Part shown: piece after piece, positions 48,619-62,202 of the stretch | Layout of the letters: each line of letters begins with the position of its first letter | Position numbering within the stretch: the stretch's first letter is position 1 | Source: Hybos culiciformis | Lineage: Eukaryota; Arthropoda; Insecta; Diptera; Hybotidae | Assembly: GCA_964007475.1 (NCBI GenBank) | Contig: OZ023275.1 | Location: 9,899,829 to 9,963,828 of the forward strand | Direction: 5' to 3' | DNA length: 64,000 nt | Notes under the pieces: model-generated | Database searches by the model: none | Told to the model about the DNA's origin: nothing | Seen by the model: the letters and a program-made list of their open reading frames with translations, nothing else | Translations under genes and position numbers: made by a program

Positions 48619-51600
48619 GACGGATACAAATGATTTGACTTAGATACAACAATTTGAAATAATATGATTAATTTTGTCCTAATTCCAAATTGCCATATAA
48701 CCAAAAAACTTGACTGAAAACTGATTGTGTGAGCGTATTTTGAAGCCTGACTCAATATATCTGTTTTGATTGCTTTTTATTTCTCTCTTCCAATTTCTTG
48801 CCTTTTTACGGGATGAGATAATAATATAAAAATATCATATTTTTTTCAAATTAAATTGAATTTATTGGAAATCTTGGAAATTTTCTCAGTGCATGATAAA
48901 TTTAACGAGCTAAAGATTTAAAACCAAAAAATAAAAAAAATAAAAAACAAAAAATTGTTCTTCGTTTATTAAATATTTATTACGGATTAAAAATTTTATA
49001 GGGTGGGATTAATATTACGATTACGCAAAATTATTTTCTATTAAGTTTTTTTTTTTTGTATTTATGCTTTTGACTTCATGCACTGCATAAACATAACAGA
49101 AAGCTTTTATGGTCTCTAAAACAGTTCAATAAACTTTTGAATAATAATATAATAATTAACGGTAGACCTTTTTTTAATATACAAATATGTATATATATAT
49201 AAAAAAAATACAATAAATTATGGCCAATCACTTTTCCTTTTAACATTATCATTATTATATCAAACCTTTTTCCCCCGCATTCGAGTATGGGGTCTGTTAA
49301 ATTAAATTATTTTATATTCACGCAACATCGCATCTCGAAAAATGGAAAGTATTTTAGATATATGTAATTTTATTTATACAATTATTTTTTGTCATATTAA
49401 TTTTAATGTTAATTTAATACAAACAATAATCAATTTAATTAAAATTAATGTGAAACAGCTTGAACTTTTTGTTCAATCAAATAGACATACAGAACTTGAA
49501 TTTCGATTTATAGGGGTGAAATTATATTCGTTTTCGATTTTTAAACTATATTAGCCTTAACTTCAGCTATTATGACAAGTCTTACTGATTTCGGAAAGCC
49601 ATTATATAGTTAAATTCTCTAGTTGATTAAATGTGCATTGATTTTTCGCTCAAACTTTATTTCAACAACTCTTTTGATATTTCTTTTTCGTTAGAAATTT
49701 GTAATATAATAATTCATCAATTTGATAAAAACATATACTACAAGTACCTACACCACATAGAAAAATCTTAAAATTCAATAGTGTGAAATAAGTTAATAAA
49801 AAAATCTCCAAGATGATTGCAAGGGTATTGCATTATATCCTTTTTCTATATATATATTTAATTATCTATTAATCATAAATATAAGAAAATTCAGTTTTAT
49901 TTTAACTAAAAGGCTCAATTTTTATTTTCATGTTTATTTATTTTAGTTGACAAAATTTAAGTTATGCTACAAATATTTTCTTTTTGGTGAATTTAAAATT
50001 AATATTCAGTTGCGCTTGTCTAATAATAGCATTAAAGATAGTTCAATTTGTAAGAATTATAACCGGATCCCATTTTTCGAGTCTATGCCTATTAATGCGT
50101 GAATAATAAAACATAAAATGTTCTTATACCTACTTTAAATTTTATTTGCTTTTCCCATCACTAAGAGCTAAAAGTTCTAATTTTATTATAATTCACAATC
50201 AAAGTGAGACTGTTGCTAATATTGCGTACATAAAAATTTAAATTTAAAAATATCATTATGTTCGTAATGATTTTAATTAAACTATTTCATTTATTTTTTA
50301 TTTTTTTCATATAATTTTTAATTTGTATTCATTTGAAAATTTTTCATAAGTGTAATTGTGATTTGTAGCAAAATGATATGAAAACTCATTATATTTCTTA
50401 TATGTTTTGATTTCTGATCATGAACGATTTTATTCAAGTAGCAGATTACTTAAAAAAAAACTTCATATAGGTATACACACAAAAATAAAAATTATTAAGT
50501 GTAATTATAATAAAAAAAAATTTAAATAACTTCCAAAAAAAAAAAAAACTTATTATAAAATAACTAAAGTGAAAGCATTTTTGGCCATGATCCTCCAAAA
50601 AATTTAAAAGAAAAAAAAATTATGTTTTTTTTTCTTTAATATATTTATGAAAATAATTTATGGTCCATGTTCATAAATTAAAGAAAAAAAATTATTATTA
50701 TGATTATGACTAACGGATATGTTATCGGTTTAATTGACTTATTGCGTTTTTATCGATTTGACATAATGACTGTCATGAATTGTCAACCCTTTGATTATTT
50801 AGGTACATCTTATTTGCTATATAAACTTTTTATATTTTTGAAAAATAAGGCGGCATGAAACTCAAATTTTTAGTTTGAAATTTGTTTATGTTTTAACTAT
50901 ATATAATCTTTCTTCTTACATAACATAGCATTTATTCAAACATTAGTACGAAGATAGTAATTTAAGTTAAGTACACATCGATATCGTTTTTAAAAATTAA
51001 GATTTAAGTTTTAGGTATTCTGGTATTGATACATTCAATGAACTTAGAGAAGAAACTTTTATTCTTTACTATACAGATTTTATTTTAGTACTGTATATGT
51101 ACTTATAAAGGTTTTCCATTGGATAGTAATGAAACTTGAAAGAAATTCTTATATTTTGCATTATAAAGCTTAAGAATTTCTAACAAGTGAATTTTTCGCT
51201 TGGTCCACTAATGTTCTCACATCCTCTATTATAAGTTCCAAGTTAATAATTCTGATGAGTTCTAAGCTTGATTGTAGGATGAAACAAATCTAAAATGCTT
51301 CAATTTTTAAAGAATAAAAGCAATACTAGAAATTCGTAAATTTCCTGGTTGGTAAATATAATAATTACCTTCAGGTTTATTGTCATAGCTTTTGTCACAA
51401 ACGATTTATTGTTGGACCAAGAAACTAAAATATTCGACAATAGTATTTTTATGTTGTTTTAATTTCATCCAAAATTTTAAAAATTAAAACCTAGAACTGA
51501 TTTCTTTTCGTTAAGGTTATTATTTTCTCAATGTGTGAAATATCCTTTAATGTCATGATGACTGTCACGCAGAATTTAAGTATATTTTTGAAAACATTGT

Positions 51601-52178
51601 TTATTTTTTATTATTATTATTATTATTTTTTTATTTGTGTAACTAAATTGAATGTCAAGTTATAAACAATTTTTTTTTTTTATATATATTTTTTATATAT
51701 ATTTATATATATTTATATATATTTTTTGGTTTATGCAAATTATAAATGAATGATGATTATTAATATTAAAAAAAAAAAAAAAAACAAACAATATTATTAT
51801 TAAAAAAAAAAATTATAAATTTTAGAGGTTATTTTTAACATCAAAAATATAACAAAAAAAAAATAAAAAAAAAATTTCACTTTCACTAAAAATTATGGAA
51901 AAAAGAAAAAAAAAAAATAAAAAATTAAAGAAATCAGTTAAGTTCAATGCTCTTTTAATGATTATTTTTTACCAAAAAAAACAACCAAAAAAATGTTCAA
52001 TAAAAATTTTTAAATGTCAGAGTCACTTTACGAAACATTGAAAAAAAAAAAAAAGGTTAAAAAAAATGAAATTTTGAATGAAGATTTTTTAAGTTAAACT
52101 TTTAATTTTCCCTAAATTGTAGTTTCAATTGAATTTTGTTACAAACACAATACAACGAAGAAATTTCGTTTCTTTTAG
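48619..52178. other. AT-rich non-coding stretch
   Basis: Contains a (TTA)n microsatellite near 51608-51626, an ATTTATATAT tandem repeat at about 51700-51724 and extended poly(A) sequence to 52060. A GC-richer patch at 50705-50790 holds TTGACATAATGACTGTC and TGTCAA foldback words. No gene was seen. Confidence 0.55.
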
Positions 52179-52236
52179 GAATAACATTTCGTCTGGTGCT
52201 AAAAAATCCCCATTTACTATTTGCACAGAATCTTAA
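52179..52236 (+). CDS. Possible terminal exon fragment
   Basis: AATTTCGTTTCTTTTAG is a strong acceptor ending at 52178. The exon would start with G followed by 18 codons (NNISSGAKKSPFTICTES) and TAA at 52234-52236. Composition is ordinary and the first base completes a codon with the two bases left by the 18296-18358 exon. AATAAA signals follow at 52442, 52473 and 52484, though such signals are common by chance here. The product is unknown and the support is limited to one splice motif and composition. Confidence 0.22.
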
Positions 52237-53438
52237 AACTCAAAATCCTATGTAACAAAAATTCCTAAATATTTCACGTTTGCTTGATTTCCTTTTTAAC
52301 TGTTTAAACTTCTTCATCATCGAAATGGGGATAGATTATAAAATTAAATTTAATTAATTTTTAAATAATATCAATAATTTAAATTAATTTTTAAAGATTT
52401 CGATACTACATTTAGGCATTTAATAACTTATACTTTGATTAAATAAAACTCATATTGAAGTTAACGTTTGTAAATAAACGCCCAATAAAATATTTTATAA
52501 TTTTGACAATATAATTTATATACTTTTTAAATAATCATTGAGGTGTTTACAATTAATTTAAAATGGTAGGTATTTATTTTCCATTAAAACAGTACATATA
52601 GTTATAATATACATACATATAAACAAAAACGTGTCCGATAATGGGGTTACTATCAATCGTAAAGTGGATTGACCACTTTTACTCTCTCTGGAAAGTGAAG
52701 TTTAACAATTTTGTACATAATTATTATTATTATTATTTTTTTTTATTGTTGGAAATTTGATAAAGGGCTTAACAAGAACATGGTATAAATATTAATCGTT
52801 GCTGAATTTGCTTGTTTGTGACCGCGAAAATTTTATAAATGCAGAAGAAAAGAAAAAATAAAAAATAAATTAATCCTGGTCTTACATAAATTATTATGAT
52901 AGTTTAGCGTTAATTAATAAAAAATATTCTGTTTAACTTCATCATGTACATACAAACTTGTTTAAACATATAAAATTTTCGAAAAGACAAAGTAAAATAC
53001 GTTTTAACATATTATTTAATTTTTTTTTGGGAAAAGCAGAAGTTCTATTACAATTAAACTTTCTTTTTAATTTTTGGTAAAATTAACGTCCAATGTTAGG
53101 ACTAATATTTGTAAATTTCTATTTGGTTGATTAAAATGAGAGTATAATAAATTTTAGTATTTTCGCCATTCAATCTAATTTTACAATGTTTGTTACGATT
53201 TTTTTTTTACTTTAATTTGTTATAATCTCTCTTAAAGAAATCGTAACAACATAAAAACAGGATGATTTTATCAATATTCTCTCAAATCCAAATGAAATTA
53301 GAGTCCACCAAAGGAAAGAAATCTAAAATTAGTATTCTTACATAATCTGTAATTAATCAAGAATCTAAATATTCAAATCTAATATCTATATTTTTAGGCT
53401 TTCAATAATGTTAATAAATTGATGTGTCAACGAGCTTG
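52237..53438. other. AT-rich non-coding stretch
   Basis: A GC-richer phrase at 52628-52698 includes the hairpin GTAAAGTGG / CCACTTTTAC. An (ATT)n run lies at about 52719-52737. No gene was seen. Confidence 0.5.
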
Positions 53439-53972
53439 TTCTCAAATAGGCTTTCTGAAAATCCGGTATTTTGATATCCGTCGGATTCGGTTTTAAAATT
53501 TTTCAAAACCGCCGGATATCGGAAAACCGATCAAAAAAATTGTAAATATAATGAAAACAGTAAATAATGTTTGAATTGAATTTTTATAAATCTTTATTCA
53601 ATTTTAATTAAAACGATTTTAGAAATACAAGCGCATTCAACGATATATCAGATAATCGTGATCTGATTTTGGTGCAGAAATTAGCTGATATTGAAAATAA
53701 TCGCTCAGAATCCGTAGATGTTGGCTTGATGTTGCCTTGATGAAAAAGTTTAAAGAATATCGTGTTTTGCTTACGTTTAACGAATAGTGGATTTGAATGC
53801 TCAAGAAATTTGAAATTTTATAGGCATTTTATAGGCATTAATTTAAAAAAAAAAATTTTAAATTAGTTAACGGATATCGTATACTTTTAACGGATGTCGG
53901 ATTCGAATACATGAGAAGAAAACCGCGGATTCTCGGATTCGGTTTTTCCGGTTCAGAAACCTTATTCTCAAA
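53439..53972. mobile_element. hAT-type element, 518 bp, with 8-bp target duplication
   Basis: The element spans 53447-53964 and is flanked by the exact 8-bp repeat TTCTCAAA (53439-53446 and 53965-53972). The left end TAGGCTTTCTGAAAATCCGG matches the inverse of the right end TAAGGTTTCTGAACCGG. Both subterminal regions carry several copies of CGGATATC / CGGATTCGG-like words in both orientations, as hAT transposase binding regions often do. The interior is frame-broken and encodes nothing recognisable, so it is non-autonomous. It is a different family from the 17246-17587 element. Confidence 0.9.
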
Positions 53973-56364
53973 GTTTTATCAATATTGAACTAAAAATTGA
54001 AGTTTAAAAAAATTAAAATATGGAGTCATTAACTGAGTTAAAAAAAAGAAGCTATATTTAAAAGATTTTAATTTTATATCAAATTTAATTTTTATTAAAC
54101 ATTAAATTTCAGAACTATTTAATCTATGTGAATTTTATTTATATAAATTATCATTATAAAGTTATTTCACTTTTATTTTAATCAAGACTTTTTCCTTGAA
54201 ATTTTATAAATATAATTTTATTTTCAAATAAAATTTAAAGTGCACTTTTCTATTTTGAATACATTTTATGCACCTATAAAAAAAAAAAAAACTAACATAT
54301 ATCATAGATTTTTATAAGATGTAGAAAAAAAAAATTATTTTTTTTCGCCAACGATATGACGACCTCCTATAGGTCTTTGACCCAAGCATTTTCTGTTTTT
54401 TATGCATTTTTCTCTGAATTATTGCACAAAAAGTTTTCTATTTTATAAAAATTCATATTTTATTTTAATATGTTGCAAGAGACAATTTAATGAAAGACAA
54501 CAAAATATTGTTTTAACATTTTTATTGATAAAAAAAGTTGTCAGTTTCATTTTATTTTTTTTTTTTAATTAACTACAAAGAAATCATATTTTATGATTGT
54601 AATGTATGATGCTTCTTTGAAAAACACATCAATCCAAAAAGTATAATTTTTTGAATTATAAAAAGAATTCAATTTTAAGTAAAGTTGATGCAAAGAAATA
54701 AAAATAATATTATCTAGAAAAATAAAAACTGAATTCAAGTTGTTATACAATTACAGCGAATGAAGTTCACTACATGCCGAATGAAAACAAACCTTGAGTA
54801 CTAAGAGTAAAGAAAATTAAGATAATTTTCCTCTATAACGTTGACAATCTAAAAAGGAAATCTCTTCATCTAATACAATACTAAGTTTAATTACTTATTT
54901 TTCTCTCATCATCTTGATTGAATTAAGTTCTTATGAAACTTACATAATTATATTTTAGAACTTCATTATATATAAAAATTAAATCAAAGAATACTTTGTA
55001 ATTACATTTTATTTGAGGTTTATGAAAATGAAAGATATAATGAACAAGATTATGCGATTAAAGCGCAGATAACTCCTTAGCCATTTAAAATCCAATTAAT
55101 TCAATTAGAAATAACTCTAAAATAATTTCATTTGGCTTATACAACAAAAAAAAATTGTTTTACATAGTTCTTGTGTGCATGCATAGTATATTATATTATA
55201 TATATATATAATCAAATTCATGCATATACTTTTATTTTATGTTTATTATAAATTTTTCTATAGCTAAATGTATTCTGACAAAACTTAAAAAACTAGGTTA
55301 GTTTGGTGTTCCGTCTATCTATTTTTTATGTATTTTCCATTTTGTTATTTATAAAATAGCGTATATCTTTATTTTTGTGCGATTTTTATATAAATAAATA
55401 ATGATAACATATAATTTTGTTAGATAGAGCATTTTATACATGAAAAATGCTTGCTTATGTTTTTGTTATATTTGAATAAAATTTTTAACAGATATAGACA
55501 CTCTACATGTATATAAATAATATTCATTGAAAATACTTAATATTCTTAATGTATTGCATCGATACAAATATATATAATTCTACTGTTCTCTTTGGATGTG
55601 TTTTATACCCATTAATAAATTAAAAATTCTTAAACATTTAATTTTCTTTCATCCATATAAGAACTATGTATATTATATATGTATATAATAATCATTGTCC
55701 TTTTACTCCTTTGCAGAACTTGCAAATGCTTTTATTAGGGAAAAATCACAAAGATGAAAACATTTTGGAAAAACGATCGTTCAATATAGTAATAATAAAA
55801 AGACAATCAACTATTTCGTTTCATTTTATGTTATTGCGGATTGTAAATTCATTTATTTATAATTTAAGGTCTTTATTCCCATATTACGTCGCTTTTGGTG
55901 ATATAAATTATCAGTCAAAACTCTTTTTTTTTTCTTATGGTTATGTGGGCTCTGAAATCATTTTTGTAAATTGATTTTCTTATTCTTATATATCATTCGA
56001 AATCAAAATATCCATTTTAAAGAATATGCACAGCGTGTAAATTTATTTCGATATTTGGTACAACATACTGCTGTGAATCTTTGTATTCAACAATGAAATT
56101 TATTAAATCGAAGCATTGTTCCCAGCTAACAAATGAACATTTAATTAACTGAGCTTATTTGTACGGCACTAACATGTTATGAGCCAGATTTTCAACGATT
56201 CGCGGCCAAGATACAAACACATAAAACAACAGCATCTACTAGTAAAGAATAAACATTTTCTATAAGTACTTTTAATATATATAAATGTATTTTTTTAAAT
56301 AAATTATGAATGAAAATAAAGATAAATGAAAATGACAATAAAGACAGTTTACATATTAAATCCT
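53973..56364. other. AT-rich stretch with a GC-richer patch
   Basis: GACCTCCTATAGGTC at 54361-54375 is a 5-bp-arm hairpin. A pyrimidine tract and CAG at 55713-55715 precede an 86-codon open frame ending at 55974, but the product is I/F/Y-rich with no family. Bases 56120-56220 are GC-richer (GGCACTAACATGTTATGAGC and ACGATTCGCGGCCAAG) and are probably repeat-derived, possibly the body of the hAT whose end is at 56436. Confidence 0.45.
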
Positions 56365-56436
56365 ATAATTGCGGCTCTCGACAATTCTGACTTTTATAAT
56401 TTCGGCTCCTGTCCGGATAAAGTCTGGCCACCCCTG
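56365..56436. mobile_element. hAT 3' end fragment
   Basis: The segment ends AAAGTCTGGCCACCCCTG, the inverse of CAGGGGTGGCCA, a typical hAT terminal sequence. It is preceded by repeated CGGCTC words (GCGGCTCTCGA, TTCGGCTCCTG), as in hAT subterminal regions. No matching left end or 8-bp duplication was found upstream, so the left part is deleted or too diverged to see. Confidence 0.65.
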
Positions 56437-58619
56437 TATAATAATTAAAATAAAAACTATATTATATGCAATTAAAACCTTACGCTAGTGACTGTAAAAA
56501 TTTATTTGTGAGTCTTTTCTGTACTTAATTTACTATAATGTATAAACGTCAGTCGCTTGAATAAACTTCACAATTTTCTTTCTTCTCGATTATGTAATAC
56601 ATACTTTATTTAATATAATATTTATAAATGTTCAATTAATTTATGACATTTTATAGGAACATTTTTTTTCTTTCTGGACTCAAGTAATAAATGTTATGAT
56701 GCATGATTTCATTGAAATTATTATTTATAAATGTACATAAATATTATTAAAAATAATTTTCCAAACCTATCATAAAATATGTAGGTTATTATGGAACATG
56801 ACAAAAAAAAAAAAGTCAAAACATAAAATTGCATTTTCCTCATTTTGAAAGGAAAAATTGTTTTATATTACTTTTTTTGTTGTTGTTGTTGTGATTTTCT
56901 AATTTTCTGAGTTGCGTGATATGTACTTGTAAACATAGTAGTAGTACACATTTATTCAACAAAAAGACCATTAAATAAACTTTACAGAGAAAAAGTAAAA
57001 AAAAAAAAAAATAAACTAGTCTCATCCGCATATCACGATGAAATTTTTTCTAATTTTATGTAAAAATATTTTCATACAACATTGTTGTAAAATTCTTTGA
57101 TTTCAAAAGTCGTTGACATTTAAGGAAACCAAAATTTATTAAGAACCTAGAAAAGTTTCATGATTTGTTTTTTTTTGCAAACATATAATCACGATAGGTA
57201 CAATTTTTATTCATATGGTAATTAAATGCATAGTTTTATATAAAAGAAATATCGTTTAAATATGAATTATTATTAAAATATTTTTTGGAGTACTATTTTA
57301 GTAATAATTTTTGATATACTTTAAGTTTATAATTAGTAGATAGTACATTCTGCATTTGAAGTTCTTTTATATGGCGCCAAATATTATTTATAAAACTTTC
57401 CTAGAAAATAATTAATTTCAAACTGACTTTTAGTCCAGTAAATGTCAAAAAAATTGAAATTAAAATATATAATTGTTTTTTGCTTATTCCGAAAAACAAA
57501 GAAAATAAATTGTGTACATAATATTAGCGCTCACCCTAACTTTTGTTTTCACTAACTTCACTGAAACATCCACATTAGGTGAAAAAAGTTTATGTTGCTA
57601 TTTTTCCTTTTTTTTTGAAGTTTTCATACAGTGTGTTAGGAAAATGAAAACAAACAATTATATCTTTCCCCTTAAAAACATTCCAAAAAAAAATTTATTT
57701 TTTTTTCTATAATTTTCTATTTGCGTGGTAGGAAAAAAAAATAAATTTCTAAAATAGATTCCTCAAAAGTTTTCATTTTTTCTCAAATGAAAAAAGATGG
57801 ACAGTTTTTTTTTGTTTTTCTGTTTGATAAACAAAGAAATTGGGACAAGGAAGTGCAGTATAAAAAATGTTTTCGTAATTTATGTTTCCTATATTATTAT
57901 AGCATGAGAATAATTTTTTTTTTTGAAAATTATTTTTGCATTGTAGACAAAAGCGAACAAAACATATAAAATGCTTAGAAGAAATATGATATTTCACAAA
58001 AAAAGAAAAAAGAGGAAAAAAAAAACAAACGAATTAAAGCTAATAAAGCCAAAAGAAGGGTAGTTTTTTTTTTTCATTTAAGGGAGAATTTAATCTAATG
58101 CCCTAGATATTGTCATTCAAATAACTACACATATAAGAAAAAAGTTCATGCACTTGCATTTCAGCATAATTTTTTATGCTTGATTTTTGTTTGCTTTTTT
58201 TTTGTCGTATTATGAACCCGGAAGCTCACAATAACAATAATAATAAGACTAAAGAACTTATAAACTTATAATTATTCTTTTTTCCATCCATTCAGTTTTG
58301 TGTTTTCTTTTTTTTTTAATAATTTAAAATAGGCACAATTCAATTAAAAGAAGTCTGGAATGTTTTTTTGTTTTCAATTATGATAATGATAGATACACAT
58401 AGATTTTTGAAATTAAATATATTCAGGTTAAAAAAATTATGATTTTCGAACTTTAATCAAATAAAAATATAGAACAGTATCTCATAAATGAAGTATGGGG
58501 CCCGTTTTCAGCATTTCAGTTTATAATACTTTAATTTTATGATACATCGATCACAATCAGGGGCTGAATATATTTTTTAGAGTCTCTTAAATATTATTAT
58601 ACAAATAGAATTTAGTCAT
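56437..58619. other. AT-rich non-coding stretch
   Basis: A short (TTG)5 run lies at about 56878-56892. Frames at 56840-57031, 57512-57712 and 57773-57997 overlap homopolymers and each other. Nothing is supported. Confidence 0.55.
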
Positions 58620-58715
58620 ATGTACAAATATAACAATTTTCATCGAAATCCGAACACAAGTCTGAGTCCTCTAACCATTTTTTAAGTTCCCCTAGTCGAC
58701 ATCTATCTAGTTACG
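58620..58715. repeat. Old dispersed repeat, copy B (with 23795-23980)
   Basis: Shares ordered blocks with 23795-23980: ACAAATA/TATAACAATTT, TTCATCGAAAT, GTCCTCTAAC, AGTCGA, TTACGTA. This copy is shorter and lacks the foldback. Class unknown. Confidence 0.4.
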
Positions 58716-61013
58716 TACTTATTTTAATCAAAATTTATTTAAAATTTCGTAAAATTTTAAATTTTCAAAAATTTTACATGAAAATTATTATAACCCTTGG
58801 CTATTTATCAATATACAAACCATATAATAAACAAATTTGATGCTCCTTGACTATTATTGACTATCAAAAATAAATATTTTGAGTGAAATTCTAAGATTTG
58901 AACGGTTCAAGATACAAATATATTTTTAAGTTACCCGTAATATATAACCTAGAAATATATGAAACCTATTCATCCGAATGATGTCTCATAAGTCATAACC
59001 TCTTTATTATTATATGTCTACTAAATACATATATATATGATATTGTTTTTAATATCAATTTTATTATTTTATTAATCAAAACATATTAAACTAAAATGAT
59101 AACATTAACAATTTGATTGAAGCTTTTGAAATAAATCTTTATAATATATAATGCTATTATTGATAAGTTATTAAAATTTATTTCTCCACTTCAAATTTGA
59201 CATAAATATTTGTTTTAATTTAATGCTAAAAATCATTTTCTTTAGTTGGATCAGTTTTATTTCTACAATAATGACGATGATGTCTTCTAATATGCCAAAC
59301 ATAAAAATAGAATTGAATCCATCATTCATTATTATGATATTTTTTCATTGCATATTATCAGCTGCATAAATATGGAAAACATATTTTTTGCATTTCTATT
59401 TATTATATGAATTGTGCTCTCAAAAGGGGGCATTATTACACAACATTTCACTGTTAAAACAATTTCATTTATATAAATGAATGAAATCTTTAATTTAAAA
59501 TTTTTCATTCGAGCAAATAACATAAAAACATGTTTTTACAATTTTAGCATGTAATTATTAAATATTTCTAGGATATTTTATATTTAAAAAAAAAAAAATG
59601 TTGTCGTTGAAAATAAAATTAATAAAAAAAAATGCAATGTATGTACACATGAACATAATAATGTCTGTATAATGTTTTATATATTTTATGCTTTAATTGT
59701 AATATTTTCCTTATAATTGCTTTTCTTTTTTTTTCAAATCAAATATTTATCTATTTATGTTACTAGGAGTTTTGAAAGTTCTAAAAGTTGTCAAATATAT
59801 GTTATTTTTTTTCTATTTTAAATTCATTCATCCAACCAAACCATTATTTGAATGCGTATAAGATTAACATTTTTGTTACATAGACAAATTGCAGTCATAT
59901 TTACCAGATTACGCAATCAATCATTATTATTATATGTATAGAATTGCATATTTTAGTGAATAAAAAAAAAATCACATAAAATTTAATATTACATGCATTA
60001 ATAAGCAAGCGCATTTGTACAATAATTTTTCCAATGAAGTTTTTTATTTTATTTTATTTTAATTTTAGCATAAAAAATATATATAATTGTTATGTTGCGA
60101 TTGCAATGTTTTTCAATCTTACATCAAAAAACAATTAATTTTTTGGTTTCTGTGTGAAAAAGAAATGAAAATTTTTCAAAGAAAAATATACTCATTGTTA
60201 CATAACTTGAATTTGTGATATATCTAAGTTTATATAATAAACACTCACGGAAACTGATAATTTAAAATTCTTTCTTGTGCTTCTTTTAGTATGGCAATAA
60301 GTATGTATTACAATTATAATTTGGAATTAATTACGATATTCCTCTGTGTCAAATATTATACTGAAAAAAATTTAATATTCTAAATTTTTCTCGTCAGAAT
60401 ACATACACTATAAAAAATACTCTTGGAATATTTATTCAATTATTATACATTCTATTTCTATTCTGGTTACTTTTAATATCAAAACATTTAACATCTTAAG
60501 TTCCTCTTTGCGGAATTAAAAATATTATTGCAAAGTATCAGAAGGTGAAATATTTTTTAAAAATAAAAAAGTATTGAAATGTCATTGATTTTAGTTTGAT
60601 GCTAAAAACCTAAATGTGCCATTTATCAATTTAAAATATAAACATATCTAATTGTAATGCAATAAATAAAATTGATAAAATTAAATTTTTCTTGTCATTC
60701 AATTTCAAATTAAAAAAAAAACTATTAAATAAATTTAAATCGACTAAGAACAAATAATAAATATTAATATTTTTTTAATGAAACATAAAATCAAAGTTTA
60801 TTAAACGAATGATTAATTAAATTTATTTTATGCTTTTTTAAAGATTGCAAATTTTGCATAATGTAGTTTTTTGTTTAAAAATTTTTTAACTCTGAACGCA
60901 GATATATTGCGTTTCTTTTCGTACATACTTCTACTGAATAAGCTATTTTAATGGAAGAATTAGGTTCACTAAATAAAAATAATTTTATTGCAAAAACCAA
61001 TTGTCACTTTCAA
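58716..61013. other. AT-rich non-coding stretch
   Basis: Homopolymers and AT repeats only, apart from a possible end motif of the 42531-42697 family at 60340-60362 (ATTCCTCTGTGT then ATATTATACTG). No gene was seen. Confidence 0.55.
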
Positions 61014-61123
61014 AAATAAAAATATGTAGCGCCATTATGGTCTGGTCACCCTGGTGTGTATTCGCCATAAGTTTTACATTTAATGTACTATTATGGAATA
61101 AATAAATAAATAAAAATATGTAG
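61014..61123 (+). mobile_element. 5'-truncated non-LTR retrotransposon or SINE end
   Basis: AAATAAAAATATGTAG occurs at 61014-61029 and again at 61108-61123. Between the copies is a GC-richer body of about 65 bp (GCGCCATTATGG, CTGGTCACCCTGG) ending in an (AATA)n tail. A long direct repeat around a short body with a simple-repeat 3' tail is the hallmark of target-primed insertion of a severely truncated LINE or a SINE. Orientation is plus. The tail merges with the duplication, so the right boundary is ambiguous by several bases. The family is not identified. Confidence 0.65.
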
Positions 61124-62173
61124 TTTTTTAATTAGCTTTGTTTATTACGTATAGTTCATCGAAATTCTGTATGTTAATTCAAAATTTTATAATATTTTTT
61201 TTGTTAATAGGTAAATCCTAATAGAAACATATAGAAATAATTTGAGCTTTTCACTTTAAATATAGTTAAAAATTAAGTTTTTTCTACAATAATAAATTTT
61301 TTTGACAGTCTACTGTATAAGGAGATTTATTTTTTTTTTTTCAAAGAATGGTATAAAATAAGAACGGCTTGGAATTAACTTATTCTATTTTTTTTTTTAA
61401 AGACGGGCTTTTTGTTTGAGAGAAAATGGTTACACTTAAATAATGGAGTTCAATCATTATGGTGCCGTATAGATTAGTTCCATAAATTATGAATATATAG
61501 TCTAATTACCTAAAGTTATGTAGTAATCTTTTCCGATCTTATACTGTTCCATTATTCCATATTGATAAATTTTGAAGCCTTAGTATACAATATACATACC
61601 CAAACATATATATACTTAGTTAAATAAATTTCCTTTTCTAAAATAATTGTTTTATTTTTATTTTTGGGATAATTATTTTTCTTTTTGGGATAGGTCATTT
61701 TAGATAATTCCCATTTTTATGTCAAAACATAATTTACCCAAAGAAACAAAAAAATTTTTTTTTGTTCCCCAATTTCTAAATTTCTAAAAAATAATAAATT
61801 AGAATAATAATAATAATAATAATAATAAATTTCAAACAACAAACAAATCAACACATTTTGAATAATAATAAAAAATATATATAACAAAAAAAACCAAAAT
61901 ATAGAACACATTATCTAAATAAAGTAGCTGAAAAATAAAAATATATAGAATTTTATGTATATATACATAAAATACATAAAATAAAATAAAAATCAACATT
62001 AGAAAATAAACCTAAAAAAAAAAAAAAAAAAAAAAAATAAAATAAAAATAATTTATACATCTTTTTTTCAAAAAAATTTTATAAATAAAAGAGCCCCATA
62101 TATACGAAAAGAAAAATGAAAAAAAAAAGAAAAAAAAAGAAAAACATAATAATTTCACAGAATGTAAATATTC
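61124..62173. other. Low-complexity A-rich stretch
   Basis: Contains (AAT)8 at 61803-61826, a 24-base poly(A) at 62014-62037 and other A-rich simple sequence. No gene was seen. The frame at 61717-61911 (-) is read through the microsatellite. Confidence 0.6.
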
Positions 62174-62202
62174 TATCGTCGACGTCGTCGTCGTCGGTCG
62201 AT
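62174..62202. repeat. GTC-repeat hairpin
   Basis: A CpG-rich (GTC)n tract in AT-rich surroundings: TATCGTCGACG, a short loop, then CGTCGGTCGATA. The arms pair with one bulge. It contains a SalI-type GTCGAC palindrome. In one direction it could encode an R or D run, but no frame extends beyond it. Confidence 0.6.

Noticed and set aside
55666..55974. Longest open frame, 102 codons on the plus strand, with an internal CTTTGCAG acceptor-like site
   Set aside because: Rich in I, F, Y and N, no recognised domain and no donor after the acceptor-like site. A frame of this length can occur by chance in 64 kb read in six frames.
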